Below, piece after piece: positions 16,388 through 25,448 of a stretch of 64,000 bases of DNA. This DNA is from JAAXIE01 sp965263155 (GTDB lineage: Bacteria; Chloroflexota; Dehalococcoidia; Lucifugimonadales; JAAXIE01), in assembly GCA_965263155.1 (NCBI GenBank), contig OZ253586.1, forward strand, positions 2,294,001 through 2,358,000, given 5' to 3'. Both the position numbers and the translations under genes were made by a program. Positions within the stretch are counted from its first letter, which is position 1, and every line of letters starts with the position of its first letter. The notes under the pieces are model-generated. The model made no database searches and had not been told where the DNA came from. It was given only the letters and a program-made list of their open reading frames with translations.

Positions 16388-18700
16388 CTACTCCCCCTTC
16401 GCGAGTGCCCGCAATTTATCCGGACTCAACGGGAGGTCGTGCACCTGCACGCCCAGGGCGTGGGAGACGGCGTTGGCTAGTGATGCACCGGTGCAGACTA
16501 TGCCACCTTCGCCTGCGCCTTTGACGCCTAGGGGGTTGAGGGGAGATGGGGCGAGGTCCAGCTCGATAGATTGCACGGGGGGCATGTCGGTGCTGGTGGG
16601 CAGCAGGTAATCCATAAAAGTGGTGGCGAGGGGCTGGCCGTTGGAGTCGTAGGCTAGGTCCTCCAAGATGGTTGCGCCTATGCCTTGGGCGGCGGCCCCT
16701 ATCACTTGGCCCTTGACCAGCAGCGGATTGATGACCCGGCCCACATCCTCCACCACAACGTAATCCAGCACCTCGATTTTGTATGTCTCAGGGTCGACGG
16801 TGATGTGGGTGGCGTGAGCGCCGTAGGAGTAAGGTATCTGCTCGGTGCGGAAGTAGTAGGTGGTCTCCAAGCCCATTTCGCCTTGGTTGTAGCGGCTGGT
16901 GGGCCCTGCCAGTTCCAGCACCTGCCCCATGTCGAGCAGCGGACCTTCGATGCTGGAGCCCACGCGACGTATGTGTCCGTCGACAAACTCCAACTGCTCC
17001 GGCGGGACATCCAAGTAGCCGGCGGCGATGCGGACGATTTTCTGCCGAAGTTCTTGGGCGGCCTGGTAGACGGCGTTGCCTCCCATCACCGTGACCCGGC
17101 TGGCGAAGGTGCCGATGCCGAAGGGCATCTGGTCGGTGTCCTTGTGGTGGAAGGAGATGTGCTCCATGGGCACACCAAGCCCGTCGGCGCAAATCTGGGC
17201 GATGGCTGTCTCGTGGCCTTGGCCCATAGTCGCCACGCCTAGGTACACGGCAACCTGCTCCGGGCCGGTGACCACCACGCGGGCCCCCTCGAAGGGGCCA
17301 ACTCCAGTAGGCTCCACCATGGCGCCGAAGCCGATGCCATGGAGCTTGCCGTCGACCAGCTGCCCTTGGAGGTGCTTGATAGCGTCGTAGTTGATGGCGT
17401 CGAGGGCGGCTTCCAAGGCTGCCGGATAGTCGCCGCTGTCGTAGATCACATGAGGCATCACCATGTTGTCGATGCCGGTGTCGTAGGGCATCTCTTCCGG
17501 GGAGATGAGGTTCTTCTTGCGCAGCTCTACGATGTCGATGCCCAAGTCTTGGGCCATTATGTCGAGGAAGCGTTCACGGGAGAAGCTTTGCTCGTAGCCG
17601 CCTGGCCCGCGGTAGGTGCCCGTGCCGACCTTGTTGGTCACCAAGCAGACAACGCGCCCTTCGAAGTTGGGCACACGGTACGGCCCTGCCATGTTGGAGG
17701 CAGTCAGCGTGGGCACGATGACGCCATGGGTGCGCACGTAGGCCCCGATGTCGCCATAGACGATGACGCGCAGGCCGAGAATGGTGCCATCGCGCTTGGC
17801 AGCGACCTCCAGACGGCAGATGTGCTCCCGGGAATGATTAGCCGACAGCAAGTGCTCGCGCCGGTCCTCGATCCATTTTACGGGGCGCCCGAGCTTGATG
17901 GAGGCAAAGGGGATGATGAAGTCTTCGGGGTAGAACTCGCCACGGACGCCGAACCCACCGCCCACATCGGGCTCGTAGAAGTGGATGCGGTGCTCGGGCA
18001 TCTGCAATAACGATGACATTACCTTGCGGTTGAAGTGGGTGGTCTTGGTCTCACCCCAGACGTCCAGTTGGTCACGCCCCTTATCGTAAGAGGCAAGTAT
18101 GCCCCTAGTCTCCAAAGGGTTGGCGGTATGCCGCTGGACGTGAAACTCCTCGGTGCGGGTGTACTCGGCATCGCGGAAGGCCTGCTCCACATCCCCAGTG
18201 GTCATAGTGAAGTCGCAGGCCACGTTAGTGTCGTTTTGCTCGTGCAGCAGGGTCTCGTTGCGCAGCGACTGGTAGGCACCGGTGATGGCCGGCAGGGGCT
18301 CATAAACAACCTCGATGAGGTCCACGGCATCCTCGGCTAGGTAGCGGTCTTCGGCAATCACCACGGCTACCGGCTCGCCAACATAGCGCACCTTGTCTTG
18401 GGCCAGCGGGTACTGCAGGAAGCGGTCTATCCCCGGGAGCGGGGCCATGCGCATAGGGATTGGGCGTATTTCCAGCGACTCGGCGGCTTCCTTATGGGTG
18501 TAGACGGCGACAACTCCAGGCAACTCCAAGGCCTTTCCGGTGTCGATGGACAGCAAGCGGGCATGGGCGTGGGGGCTACGCACAATGGCAGCGTGAAGAA
18601 CGTGCTGGACCTTGACGTCGTCGGTGTAGGTGGCCCGGCCGGTGAGAAAGCGGAAGTCCTCTTTGCGAGTAATGGACGCGCCGATGTAAGTCTGAGTCAT
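16388..18700 (-). CDS. Xanthine dehydrogenase-family molybdopterin-binding subunit, second paralogue
   Basis: This 770-residue Mo-hydroxylase large subunit is clearly paralogous to the gene at 3061-5406. It has Ile-Gly-Ala-Ser-Ile-Thr-Arg-Lys-Glu-Asp at the N-terminus, Gly-Gly-Gly-Phe-Gly-Val-Arg-Gly-Glu-Phe in the middle, and Gly-Val-Lys-Gly-Ala-Gly-Glu-Gly-Gly with the Mo-site Glu near the C-terminus. The active-site loop is Thr-Tyr-Arg-Gly-Pro-Gly-Gly-Tyr-Glu, again not CO dehydrogenase form I. The ATG at 18700 is chosen over an upstream TTG because TAGGAG lies 8 nt before it. No small or FAD subunit is adjacent. It probably hydroxylates an aromatic heterocycle or aldehyde (inference). Confidence 0.88.
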   Translation of the reverse strand: MTQTYIGASITRKEDFRFLTGRATYTDDVKVQHVLHAAIVRSPHAHARLLSIDTGKALELPGVVAVYTHKEAAESLEIRPIPMRMAPLPGIDRFLQYPLAQDKVRYVGEPVAVVIAEDRYLAEDAVDLIEVVYEPLPAITGAYQSLRNETLLHEQNDTNVACDFTMTTGDVEQAFRDAEYTRTEEFHVQRHTANPLETRGILASYDKGRDQLDVWGETKTTHFNRKVMSSLLQMPEHRIHFYEPDVGGGFGVRGEFYPEDFIIPFASIKLGRPVKWIEDRREHLLSANHSREHICRLEVAAKRDGTILGLRVIVYGDIGAYVRTHGVIVPTLTASNMAGPYRVPNFEGRVVCLVTNKVGTGTYRGPGGYEQSFSRERFLDIMAQDLGIDIVELRKKNLISPEEMPYDTGIDNMVMPHVIYDSGDYPAALEAALDAINYDAIKHLQGQLVDGKLHGIGFGAMVEPTGVGPFEGARVVVTGPEQVAVYLGVATMGQGHETAIAQICADGLGVPMEHISFHHKDTDQMPFGIGTFASRVTVMGGNAVYQAAQELRQKIVRIAAGYLDVPPEQLEFVDGHIRRVGSSIEGPLLDMGQVLELAGPTSRYNQGEMGLETTYYFRTEQIPYSYGAHATHITVDPETYKIEVLDYVVVEDVGRVINPLLVKGQVIGAAAQGIGATILEDLAYDSNGQPLATTFMDYLLPTSTDMPPVQSIELDLAPSPLNPLGVKGAGEGGIVCTGASLANAVSHALGVQVHDLPLSPDKLRALAKGE

Positions 18701-18854
18701 GGTGACTCCTAGCAAGGAGAGTGGCGCCGAGTCGGCGGTTGGAAGGCGCTGAGATTATATCATCGCCATGCAGATGGAGAGGAATTAAGCATGACAACGC
18801 ATGATTGCCCATGGGTCAAGCGGTCGATACACTGCCACCAACAGTCGGCAAGTG

Positions 18855-21041
18855 ATGAAAATCCCCCATCGCATGAGATACATCTCGTCAGCCATAATTG
18901 CCATCACAATATTGGTAGCCGTAGCGTGTACGAGTGACCCACCAACTCCGACGCCGGACCTGCGCATCGGACAACTGGAGGAGTTGACCAATATCCTTTC
19001 TGATGATATCGAGCGGTTGTCCGATCAGATCGGACAACTACAGGCAACTCCCACACCTGTCCCCACCCCTACACCGGGTCCAACGCTGGAGCAGATTGAA
19101 CGTGTGGTGGAGGGCACCATCGCAGCGGCAGTGGAGGAACTTCCGACACCCCTCCCCCGACCGACATCTGAGGACGTGCGCCAAGCGGTGCAGGAAGGGA
19201 TCGCGGCCTACGACGCGTCGAGGCCAACACCAACGCCTCGGCCTAGCCCTGCCCAGATCGAGGCCTTGGTGGAGGAGAGGATCGGGACGGCTATTTCAAG
19301 ACTTCCGCCACCACCAACACCCGGTCCGACGCCTGCGGAGATACAGAGCATGATTGATGACGAAATCGCAGGCGCTATCGCAGCTCTGCCGCCCGCGCCC
19401 ACACCGGGCCCTTCAATGGACCAGATACAGGGAATCGTTTCGAATGAGGTCGCGGAGGCTGTGTCCCGACTGCCCAGCGTATCCATCATACCCCAGACAT
19501 CGGCATCCAGCCGGACGACATTGACGAACGAAGTGACCCTCTCGGTCCGTCCCGGCAGGCCCATCGCGGGACGGGACGTCGAATTCTTCCTGGAAGGTTT
19601 GGAGCCGTGGAGCAGGGTGGAAATCGAGTTCGTCGACCCTAGAAACGAGCCTGCGGAGTGGGTGACGGATGATGAAGGCCACTTCACCCGGGAGAATGGC
19701 GACCCCGTAACCAAGCACACGCTCTACGCTGACGGCGCAGGCACACTCGATTGGCTGCGAGTTGCCACCAAGGACGCGGAAGGGGTCTGGACGGTTCGGG
19801 TCGACATTGATGGCGTCAGCCACACCGTGACCTATCCGGTGAGCCAGCTACAGCTGTCGGTGGAGAAAGTCAACACCGTGGGGCTGGAGATGCGCCGCTA
19901 TCAAGGGAGCGTTTCCGACTCTTACATCGCCTCCCTCGTTCCCGCCAGCTTCGCCGTAGACCTGCAGGCTCACCTAGACTGGGTGGTGCGGCGACTCAAC
20001 GAAGAGTATGGGTTGCGCAGCACACAGATACCGGACGTATATCTAGTGGGCGACAGGAAGAACCTGGAAGCCGTTGCCAGCGCCGCCGGTCGCGATCTCG
20101 GGTATGAGTACGGGTTCTACCAGATCTCAGGGTCGGGTCGGGGCATATACATGAGGACGGATGAGTACCGCACCGGGGTACAGCGCCTGCTCACCCACGA
20201 ATATGTTCATCTAATCGTAGGTGAACTGTCCAACGGCCGCGATGTCCCCGCTTGGGTCAACGAGGGCTTGGCCGACTACGTCGAGACAACACTGGGCCTG
20301 GAGTCAGAGCGGCCCAGCGCCACGCGCCTGCTTACCTATCGGACCATGGACCGCGTGAAGGCCGGCGAAGAGGCGGGACTGGGACAGAGTCTGACAGCCT
20401 TGGAAAGCCAACGGGCTTGGAACGGCCAGACCGACGACGAAACCATCGCTCTTCAGTACGGCAAGGCCCACATGGCAGTGCTGTATATCAGCGAGGAGTT
20501 CTCCTCGGACGCTCCCATCGAGATCATACGCAATATCGGCCAAGGCATGTCCCTCTCTCGCGCGATCCAGGAAGTCCTCGGCATCCCGTACGAGGAGTTG
20601 CGACGACGGGTCGACGCATGGACCAGCGAGTGGACGGACCCCGAGCGGGAAGAAATGCGGGGTTACGTGGAACGGATGAACTCCATCTACAACGCGGTGG
20701 ACGAACACGTCGACCGCAGGAATGAGTCTCTAAGCGACAGCCAAGGGCAGTCTCAGCGGGCCGCAATTCTCCGCGAGATAACGGCCGTTCTTGTCGACAT
20801 CCATCAAGATTTGATCACAGTCACATACCCCGAATCCGTAAAGGCGCTTCACGATGAATTCGACGCCTACGTGGGTACGATAGTCGAGTGGCTAACTCTA
20901 GAAAGCGACTACGCGTTAACAGGACGCGACAGCAAGCGCACGGAGGCCAACAACATGCTCCCGGAAGTGAACGCACGTGGGGCGCAGGTCTGGCGCTCCC
21001 TCAGCAACCTGCAATACGTCTATCAGGTAGGAAGGTATTAG
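18855..21041 (+). CDS. Peptidase MA-like metalloprotease lipoprotein
   Basis: The protein has about 728 residues. The signal ends in a lipobox with Cys25, then comes a long Pro-Thr-rich stalk (residues 30-210) with five repeats of a pattern like Thr-Pro-x-Pro-Thr-x-x-Gln-Ile followed by a short amphipathic helix. The C-terminal domain has His448-Glu449-Tyr-Val-His452 and, 17 residues on, Glu470 in Trp-Val-Asn-Glu-Gly-Leu-Ala-Asp-Tyr. This HExxH...E arrangement is typical of M1-like gluzincins (peptidase MA family). It is probably anchored outside the membrane and displays its protease domain on the stalk. ATG 18855 places the lipid Cys at the usual distance; a longer frame starts at 18801. 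The next gene begins 3 nt downstream. Confidence 0.78.
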   Translation: MKIPHRMRYISSAIIAITILVAVACTSDPPTPTPDLRIGQLEELTNILSDDIERLSDQIGQLQATPTPVPTPTPGPTLEQIERVVEGTIAAAVEELPTPLPRPTSEDVRQAVQEGIAAYDASRPTPTPRPSPAQIEALVEERIGTAISRLPPPPTPGPTPAEIQSMIDDEIAGAIAALPPAPTPGPSMDQIQGIVSNEVAEAVSRLPSVSIIPQTSASSRTTLTNEVTLSVRPGRPIAGRDVEFFLEGLEPWSRVEIEFVDPRNEPAEWVTDDEGHFTRENGDPVTKHTLYADGAGTLDWLRVATKDAEGVWTVRVDIDGVSHTVTYPVSQLQLSVEKVNTVGLEMRRYQGSVSDSYIASLVPASFAVDLQAHLDWVVRRLNEEYGLRSTQIPDVYLVGDRKNLEAVASAAGRDLGYEYGFYQISGSGRGIYMRTDEYRTGVQRLLTHEYVHLIVGELSNGRDVPAWVNEGLADYVETTLGLESERPSATRLLTYRTMDRVKAGEEAGLGQSLTALESQRAWNGQTDDETIALQYGKAHMAVLYISEEFSSDAPIEIIRNIGQGMSLSRAIQEVLGIPYEELRRRVDAWTSEWTDPEREEMRGYVERMNSIYNAVDEHVDRRNESLSDSQGQSQRAAILREITAVLVDIHQDLITVTYPESVKALHDEFDAYVGTIVEWLTLESDYALTGRDSKRTEANNMLPEVNARGAQVWRSLSNLQYVYQVGRY

Positions 21042-21044
21042 GAA

Positions 21045-22532
21045 GTGCGAGAGAGAATCAAAGCGCCACCCGCAGAAGAGGTGGTCGAGTACCTGTTCCG
21101 GCCCCGGGCACTGACCTCGCCGGGACGGGACTTCCGCATCCTGCTGCGCATCAACCGCGCCCATGTGGTGATGCTGGTGCGCCAAGACATCATGACTCCA
21201 GAGCACGCTGAGTCGTTATTGCGTGTGCTGTCGGAGCTAGAGGCCGACGGCGTGGAGTCCCTGCCCTTCGACCCAGGGCTGGAGGACGCCTACCTCAACA
21301 TGGAGCACACCATTATTCAGAAGATTGGCAGCGACATAGGCGGCAGGCTCCACACCGGACGCAGCCGCAACGACATCTACGCCACCATGACTCGCATCGC
21401 CGTACGGGAGGCGATGCCTTCCTTGGCGGCGCCACTTCTGTCGTTCATCAATCTTCTCCTGAACAAGGCGGATGAGCACCTCGACACAGTGATGCCCGGG
21501 TACACACATCTGCAGCCAGCCCAGCCCACCACCATGGGCCACTACCTAGGCAGCGTGGCCATGGCTCTGGAGCGTGACGCACAGCGGTTACTCACGGTAT
21601 ACCCGCGTCTGAATCTGAGCCCCATGGGGGCCTGCGCCTTCGCCGGAACAGGCTTCCCTATCGACCGCACTCTGATGGCGCGACTGCTGGGGTTCGACGG
21701 AGTGGTGCAGAGCACCCTAGATGCAGTAGCGTCCCGCGACTATGTGTCGGAGTTGCTGTCGGCGACGGCCACCATGGGCGTGACTCTGAGCCGCTTGGCA
21801 CAAGACCTCTACCTGTGGTGCACCAACGAGTGGAGCGCGGTCGAGGTAGCCGACGAGGTGGCAATGACCAGCAGCATCATGCCCCAGAAGAAGAACCCGG
21901 TGACCTTGGAGTACATCAAGTCGGCCGCGGGCGCACTGACGGGAGCGTTAGTCTCCAGCCTGACGGTGCAGAAGGGGGTCAACTTCATGCACTGCCAAGA
22001 CATGAGCCATGAGGCCATCGCGCCCGTGTGGGACGCCCTAGACAAGGGCACGGCCATGCTGCGACTAGCCCACCGTACTATCGACGGCCTGACTATCGAC
22101 CGCCAGCGACTGCTCCAGAGGGCCCGCCAAGACTTCTGCACGGCGACAGAGTTGGCCGACCTGATGGTGCAGGACAAGGGGCTACCCTTTCGCGAGGCCC
22201 ACGGCATCGTAGGGAACCTCGTAAACGAGGTGCTGCAACAAGGGACGCCTTGGGACGAGGTGGACGCTGCTGCCATCGACGGGGTGGCCCTGAGAATATC
22301 CGGACGAGAGCTGGGCCTCACCGACGAGCAAGTCAGCGGCTGCCTCGACCCAGTGCGTAACGTCGAGGGCAAAACAACGCCCGGCAGCCCTGGCCCAGAG
22401 CCGACCAAGGCCCTCATTGCCGAGGGCAGGCGGGCTCTGGCGGGCCACCATGAGGCGCTAGCCGGTTGGGCTGACCGAGACCGTCAGTCACATGATGACC
22501 TGGCGCAAGCGGTGGTCGACCTGTCTGCCTGA
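21045..22532 (+). CDS. Argininosuccinate lyase-like enzyme
   Basis: This 495-residue member of the aspartase/fumarase superfamily is closest to argininosuccinate lyase: Thr-Gly-Arg-Ser-Arg-Asn-Asp near residue 105, Gly-Tyr-Thr-His-Leu-Gln-Pro with the catalytic His, and the flexible loop Ser-Ser-Ile-Met-Pro-Gln-Lys-Lys-Asn-Pro with the catalytic Ser. The usual N-terminal Trp-Gly-Gly-Arg-Phe is missing. No argG or other arginine gene is nearby. It may therefore cleave a different N-succinyl-type C-N bond in a catabolic route rather than make arginine (inference). The GTG start has GGAAGG upstream, 3 nt after the preceding stop. Confidence 0.82.
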   Translation: MRERIKAPPAEEVVEYLFRPRALTSPGRDFRILLRINRAHVVMLVRQDIMTPEHAESLLRVLSELEADGVESLPFDPGLEDAYLNMEHTIIQKIGSDIGGRLHTGRSRNDIYATMTRIAVREAMPSLAAPLLSFINLLLNKADEHLDTVMPGYTHLQPAQPTTMGHYLGSVAMALERDAQRLLTVYPRLNLSPMGACAFAGTGFPIDRTLMARLLGFDGVVQSTLDAVASRDYVSELLSATATMGVTLSRLAQDLYLWCTNEWSAVEVADEVAMTSSIMPQKKNPVTLEYIKSAAGALTGALVSSLTVQKGVNFMHCQDMSHEAIAPVWDALDKGTAMLRLAHRTIDGLTIDRQRLLQRARQDFCTATELADLMVQDKGLPFREAHGIVGNLVNEVLQQGTPWDEVDAAAIDGVALRISGRELGLTDEQVSGCLDPVRNVEGKTTPGSPGPEPTKALIAEGRRALAGHHEALAGWADRDRQSHDDLAQAVVDLSA

Positions 22533-22638
22533 CACTCACCGGGCGAGTCTGATTGACGCGGCCCAAGGCCGCCGGTATGGTACGCGTAACATCAGGGGAC
22601 TACCGCTATCAGAAGTCCGGTACGGGAGGTAGGCAACC

Positions 22639-24225
22639 ATGGCCAACAGCATATCGCCGGAGCAATTGAACGACATGTTCCAAGGGGACTCGACCTTTGC
22701 TCTGATTGATGTCCGCGAGGCGGGCGAGTACAACAGCAGCCACATCCCCGGCTCCAGCCTCATGTCCCGCCGCCATCTTGAAGCGCAGATATGGGCGGCC
22801 GTGCCTCACTTGGGTACCCATGTGGTGCTGTGCGATGACGACCAACGGCGCGCCGACGTTTCGGCCTCTACGCTGGAAAGCTTGGGTTACAGAAATGTAT
22901 CGGTGCTGGCAGGCGGGCTCAACCGCTGGGTCAGCCGCGACTTCGCCTCCGAGTGGGGCACCAATGTGCCCAGCAAGGACTTCGGCGAGAAGATGGAAGT
23001 GGTGCATCACGTCCCCGAAATCGATGCCGATGAGCTCCACTCCCGCATCGAGCGTGGCGACAAGCTGGTGATTCTCGATACCCGCACCCCTGAGGAGTAC
23101 CAGCGCTTCTGCATACCCGGCGGTCGCAGCGTCCCCGGAGGAGAGCTGGCACTGCGCATCACCGACATCACGAAAGAACTGGACGACGACACCACGGTGA
23201 TCGTGAACTGCGCTGGCCGGACACGCTCCATCATCGGCACACGCATGTTGCAACGCATGGGCGTCACCAACGCCGTCGGCCTGAAGAACGGGACCTCGGG
23301 CTGGGTGCTGGCGGGCTACGAGTTGGAAACGGGCGCGGACCGGCTGGACCTGCCGGAGCCGTCGGGCGACGGCACAGCCGCCGCCGAAGCCTATGCCAAC
23401 CGGCTGGCATCCGAGGACGGCGTCTCTTACATCAGTGTCAGCGAGCTACAGGACTTGCAAGCTAAGGCCGGGTCGGAGCCGATTTATTTCATCGACGTGC
23501 GGACCGAGGAGGAGTACGAGGCGGGGCACATACCCGGCTTCCGCTGGTTCCCCGGCGGCCAAGCGGTACAGCGCTCCGACGACGTGGCCGTGGTGCACAA
23601 CTGCCCAGTGGTCTTCTGCTGCGACGGCACCGCACGAGCGACCTTCACAGGCTCCTGGTACCGGCAGCTGGGCGTCCAGCAGGTGTACGCCGTCAACGGC
23701 GGGGCAGGTGCATGGACCGCGGCTGGCCACTCCTTGGAACAGGGGATGCCGGAGTCCGTGGTCTTAGGGCGCGAGGAAGCAGCCAGCAAGGTCAAGCTGG
23801 CCACACCTCTGGAGTTCATCAACCGGCGCCTGACCCACATCGTGCACGTCAGCACATCGCAGGACTTCGCCCGCGGCCACATAGCCGGTTCCCGCTGGAT
23901 TGCCCGGGGCTGGCTGGAGTTGCGCATCGAACAGATGGTGCCCTCCAAGAATACCCCCATCGGCGTGGTCTGCACCGACGGGCGGAACTCCCTGTTCGCT
24001 GGGGCTAGCCTAGCCGACATGGGCTACGACGAGGTATGGGTGTTGGAGGAGGGAATGGCTGGCTGGCGCCAAGACGCCTTGGACATCGAGCAGGGCCTCA
24101 CCGGCGTGATGAGCCCCCCCAGCGACATGGTGCCCGCTGGCCCCGACCGTAATTACGCCGACGCCATTCACTACCTGCGCTGGGAGACCCAGCTGGGTGA
24201 GAAGTACGCACCCACAGGCGGGTAG
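22639..24225 (+). CDS. Four-domain rhodanese (sulfurtransferase) protein
   Basis: The 528-residue protein is a string of four rhodanese domains, each with an Asp-x-Arg or equivalent CH2A segment and a catalytic cysteine: Cys65, Cys191 (Asn-Cys-Ala-Gly-Arg-Thr-Arg-Ser), Cys328 (Cys-Asp-Gly-Thr-Ala-Arg) and Cys445 (Cys-Thr-Asp-Gly-Arg-Asn). Domains 2 and 3 keep Asp-Thr-Arg/Asp-Val-Arg followed by Glu-Glu-Tyr. Domain 4 is the most diverged in the CH2A segment (Val-Ser-Thr). Most rhodaneses have one or two domains; four potentially active cysteines suggest a sulfur relay. There is no signal peptide. The ATG has GGGAGG upstream. The neighbours give no sulfur-pathway context. Confidence 0.85.
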   Translation: MANSISPEQLNDMFQGDSTFALIDVREAGEYNSSHIPGSSLMSRRHLEAQIWAAVPHLGTHVVLCDDDQRRADVSASTLESLGYRNVSVLAGGLNRWVSRDFASEWGTNVPSKDFGEKMEVVHHVPEIDADELHSRIERGDKLVILDTRTPEEYQRFCIPGGRSVPGGELALRITDITKELDDDTTVIVNCAGRTRSIIGTRMLQRMGVTNAVGLKNGTSGWVLAGYELETGADRLDLPEPSGDGTAAAEAYANRLASEDGVSYISVSELQDLQAKAGSEPIYFIDVRTEEEYEAGHIPGFRWFPGGQAVQRSDDVAVVHNCPVVFCCDGTARATFTGSWYRQLGVQQVYAVNGGAGAWTAAGHSLEQGMPESVVLGREEAASKVKLATPLEFINRRLTHIVHVSTSQDFARGHIAGSRWIARGWLELRIEQMVPSKNTPIGVVCTDGRNSLFAGASLADMGYDEVWVLEEGMAGWRQDALDIEQGLTGVMSPPSDMVPAGPDRNYADAIHYLRWETQLGEKYAPTGG

Positions 24226-25422
24226 CTAATCATCCGCCGGCACAGGCGCAGCAGCGGCCGCTACTCCCTCAAATGCAGGCATAACTTCTTCGGCGAGTAT
24301 TTGCATGTGTTCGAGGATCACGGCTTGGGGTGTGCCGATGGGGTGGCTGACGTTGACCCGCTTCATGCCGGGGTACCGCTCCTCCAACCGTTTGAGGGAA
24401 TCGAGGATCTGGGACGGCGGCCCGCATAGGTAGCCGCCGCCGTTGACAGATGCCTCGATGCTAGGCAGGTCGGCGTAGGGGGCCCGGGCTGGGTCGGACA
24501 TGTCGCTCATCTGCTCGTCGGATAGCCCGCGCACTAGGCGCAGCGGGCCAAACATCTTCAGGTTCTCCTCGAAGTACTTGGAGGCCTCTTTCACCGCCTT
24601 CTCTTGGCTGTCGGCGATGTGGAAATGGACGCCGATGCTCAGCCCTTCGCCCAACTCAGTTTCACGCCCAGCCCGTGCTTGGGCCTCCTGCCAAGCCACT
24701 ATCACGCGGTCCATGGCCCCACCCTCGGCTACTCCGCCGCCAATCATGCCTTGGATGTTGTGCTTGGCCATGAAGTCCAAGGCTCGTTCGGTGCCGCCTT
24801 GGATGGGCTGCCAGCACTCCACGGGCGTCTTCAACGGACGGGGCACTAAGGTAATCTCCTCCAAGTCGTAGCCGCGATAGGGCACTTGGGCGGGTATCTG
24901 GTAGTGCTTACCCTGATGAGAGAAGGACTTTTGGTTGAAGGCCTTGAAGATGATTTCGACCTGCTCCTCGAAGAGTTCGCGGTTGGATGGCTGGTCCAGC
25001 AGAGGCGAGCCGAAAGTCTCCACCTCGCGGGTATGGTAGCCCCGGCCTACACCGAAAATCACCCGGCCTCCAGTGAGCCGGTCGACGGTGGCGTAGTCCT
25101 CAGCCAGCCTCAGGGGATGCCACATGGGGCCAATGTTGAAGGCACAGCCCAGACCCAGCCTCTTGGTCAGGTGGGAAAGGTGCAGGCTGGCCAGCAGCAC
25201 GTTGGGCAGACACTCGTAGCCCTCGCGCTGGAAGTGGTGCTCCGCCATCCAGAGGGTGCCGTATCCCGAGCGCTCCATCAGCAGGGCCATGGCCGTCATC
25301 TTGTCGAAGACCGTAGCCAGATGGTCGTCGGAGAACCACCGCTCATTCACCGGAGTGCCAGCGTACCCCACGTTCTCCATATCCACATGCCCTGCGTACA
25401 GGCTGTCGAAAGACGTAATCAT
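24226..25422 (-). CDS. LLM-class flavin-dependent oxidoreductase
   Basis: This 398-residue luciferase-like monooxygenase has the segment Thr-Leu-Trp-Met-Ala-Glu-His-His-Phe near residue 55, a hallmark of bacterial luciferase-type enzymes. It also has Leu-Thr-Gly-Gly-Arg-Val-Ile-Phe-Gly-Val-Gly-Arg-Gly-Tyr near residue 120 and Tyr-Leu-Cys-Gly-Pro-Pro-Ser-Gln-Ile-Leu near the C-terminus. Its length fits the long LLM subgroup that includes the luciferase alpha-like proteins. It converges with the rhodanese gene, whose stop abuts it. It shares direction with the rtcB gene upstream, but a functional link is not obvious. Confidence 0.86.
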   Translation of the reverse strand: MITSFDSLYAGHVDMENVGYAGTPVNERWFSDDHLATVFDKMTAMALLMERSGYGTLWMAEHHFQREGYECLPNVLLASLHLSHLTKRLGLGCAFNIGPMWHPLRLAEDYATVDRLTGGRVIFGVGRGYHTREVETFGSPLLDQPSNRELFEEQVEIIFKAFNQKSFSHQGKHYQIPAQVPYRGYDLEEITLVPRPLKTPVECWQPIQGGTERALDFMAKHNIQGMIGGGVAEGGAMDRVIVAWQEAQARAGRETELGEGLSIGVHFHIADSQEKAVKEASKYFEENLKMFGPLRLVRGLSDEQMSDMSDPARAPYADLPSIEASVNGGGYLCGPPSQILDSLKRLEERYPGMKRVNVSHPIGTPQAVILEHMQILAEEVMPAFEGVAAAAAPVPADD

Positions 25423-25448
25423 TGAACAGTACCTCCTGTCGGTATGGC

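Noticed and set aside
21045..22532. Firm argH assignment
   Set aside because: The N-terminal Trp-Gly-Gly-Arg-Phe is missing and no arginine genes are near, so only an argininosuccinate lyase-like call is supported.
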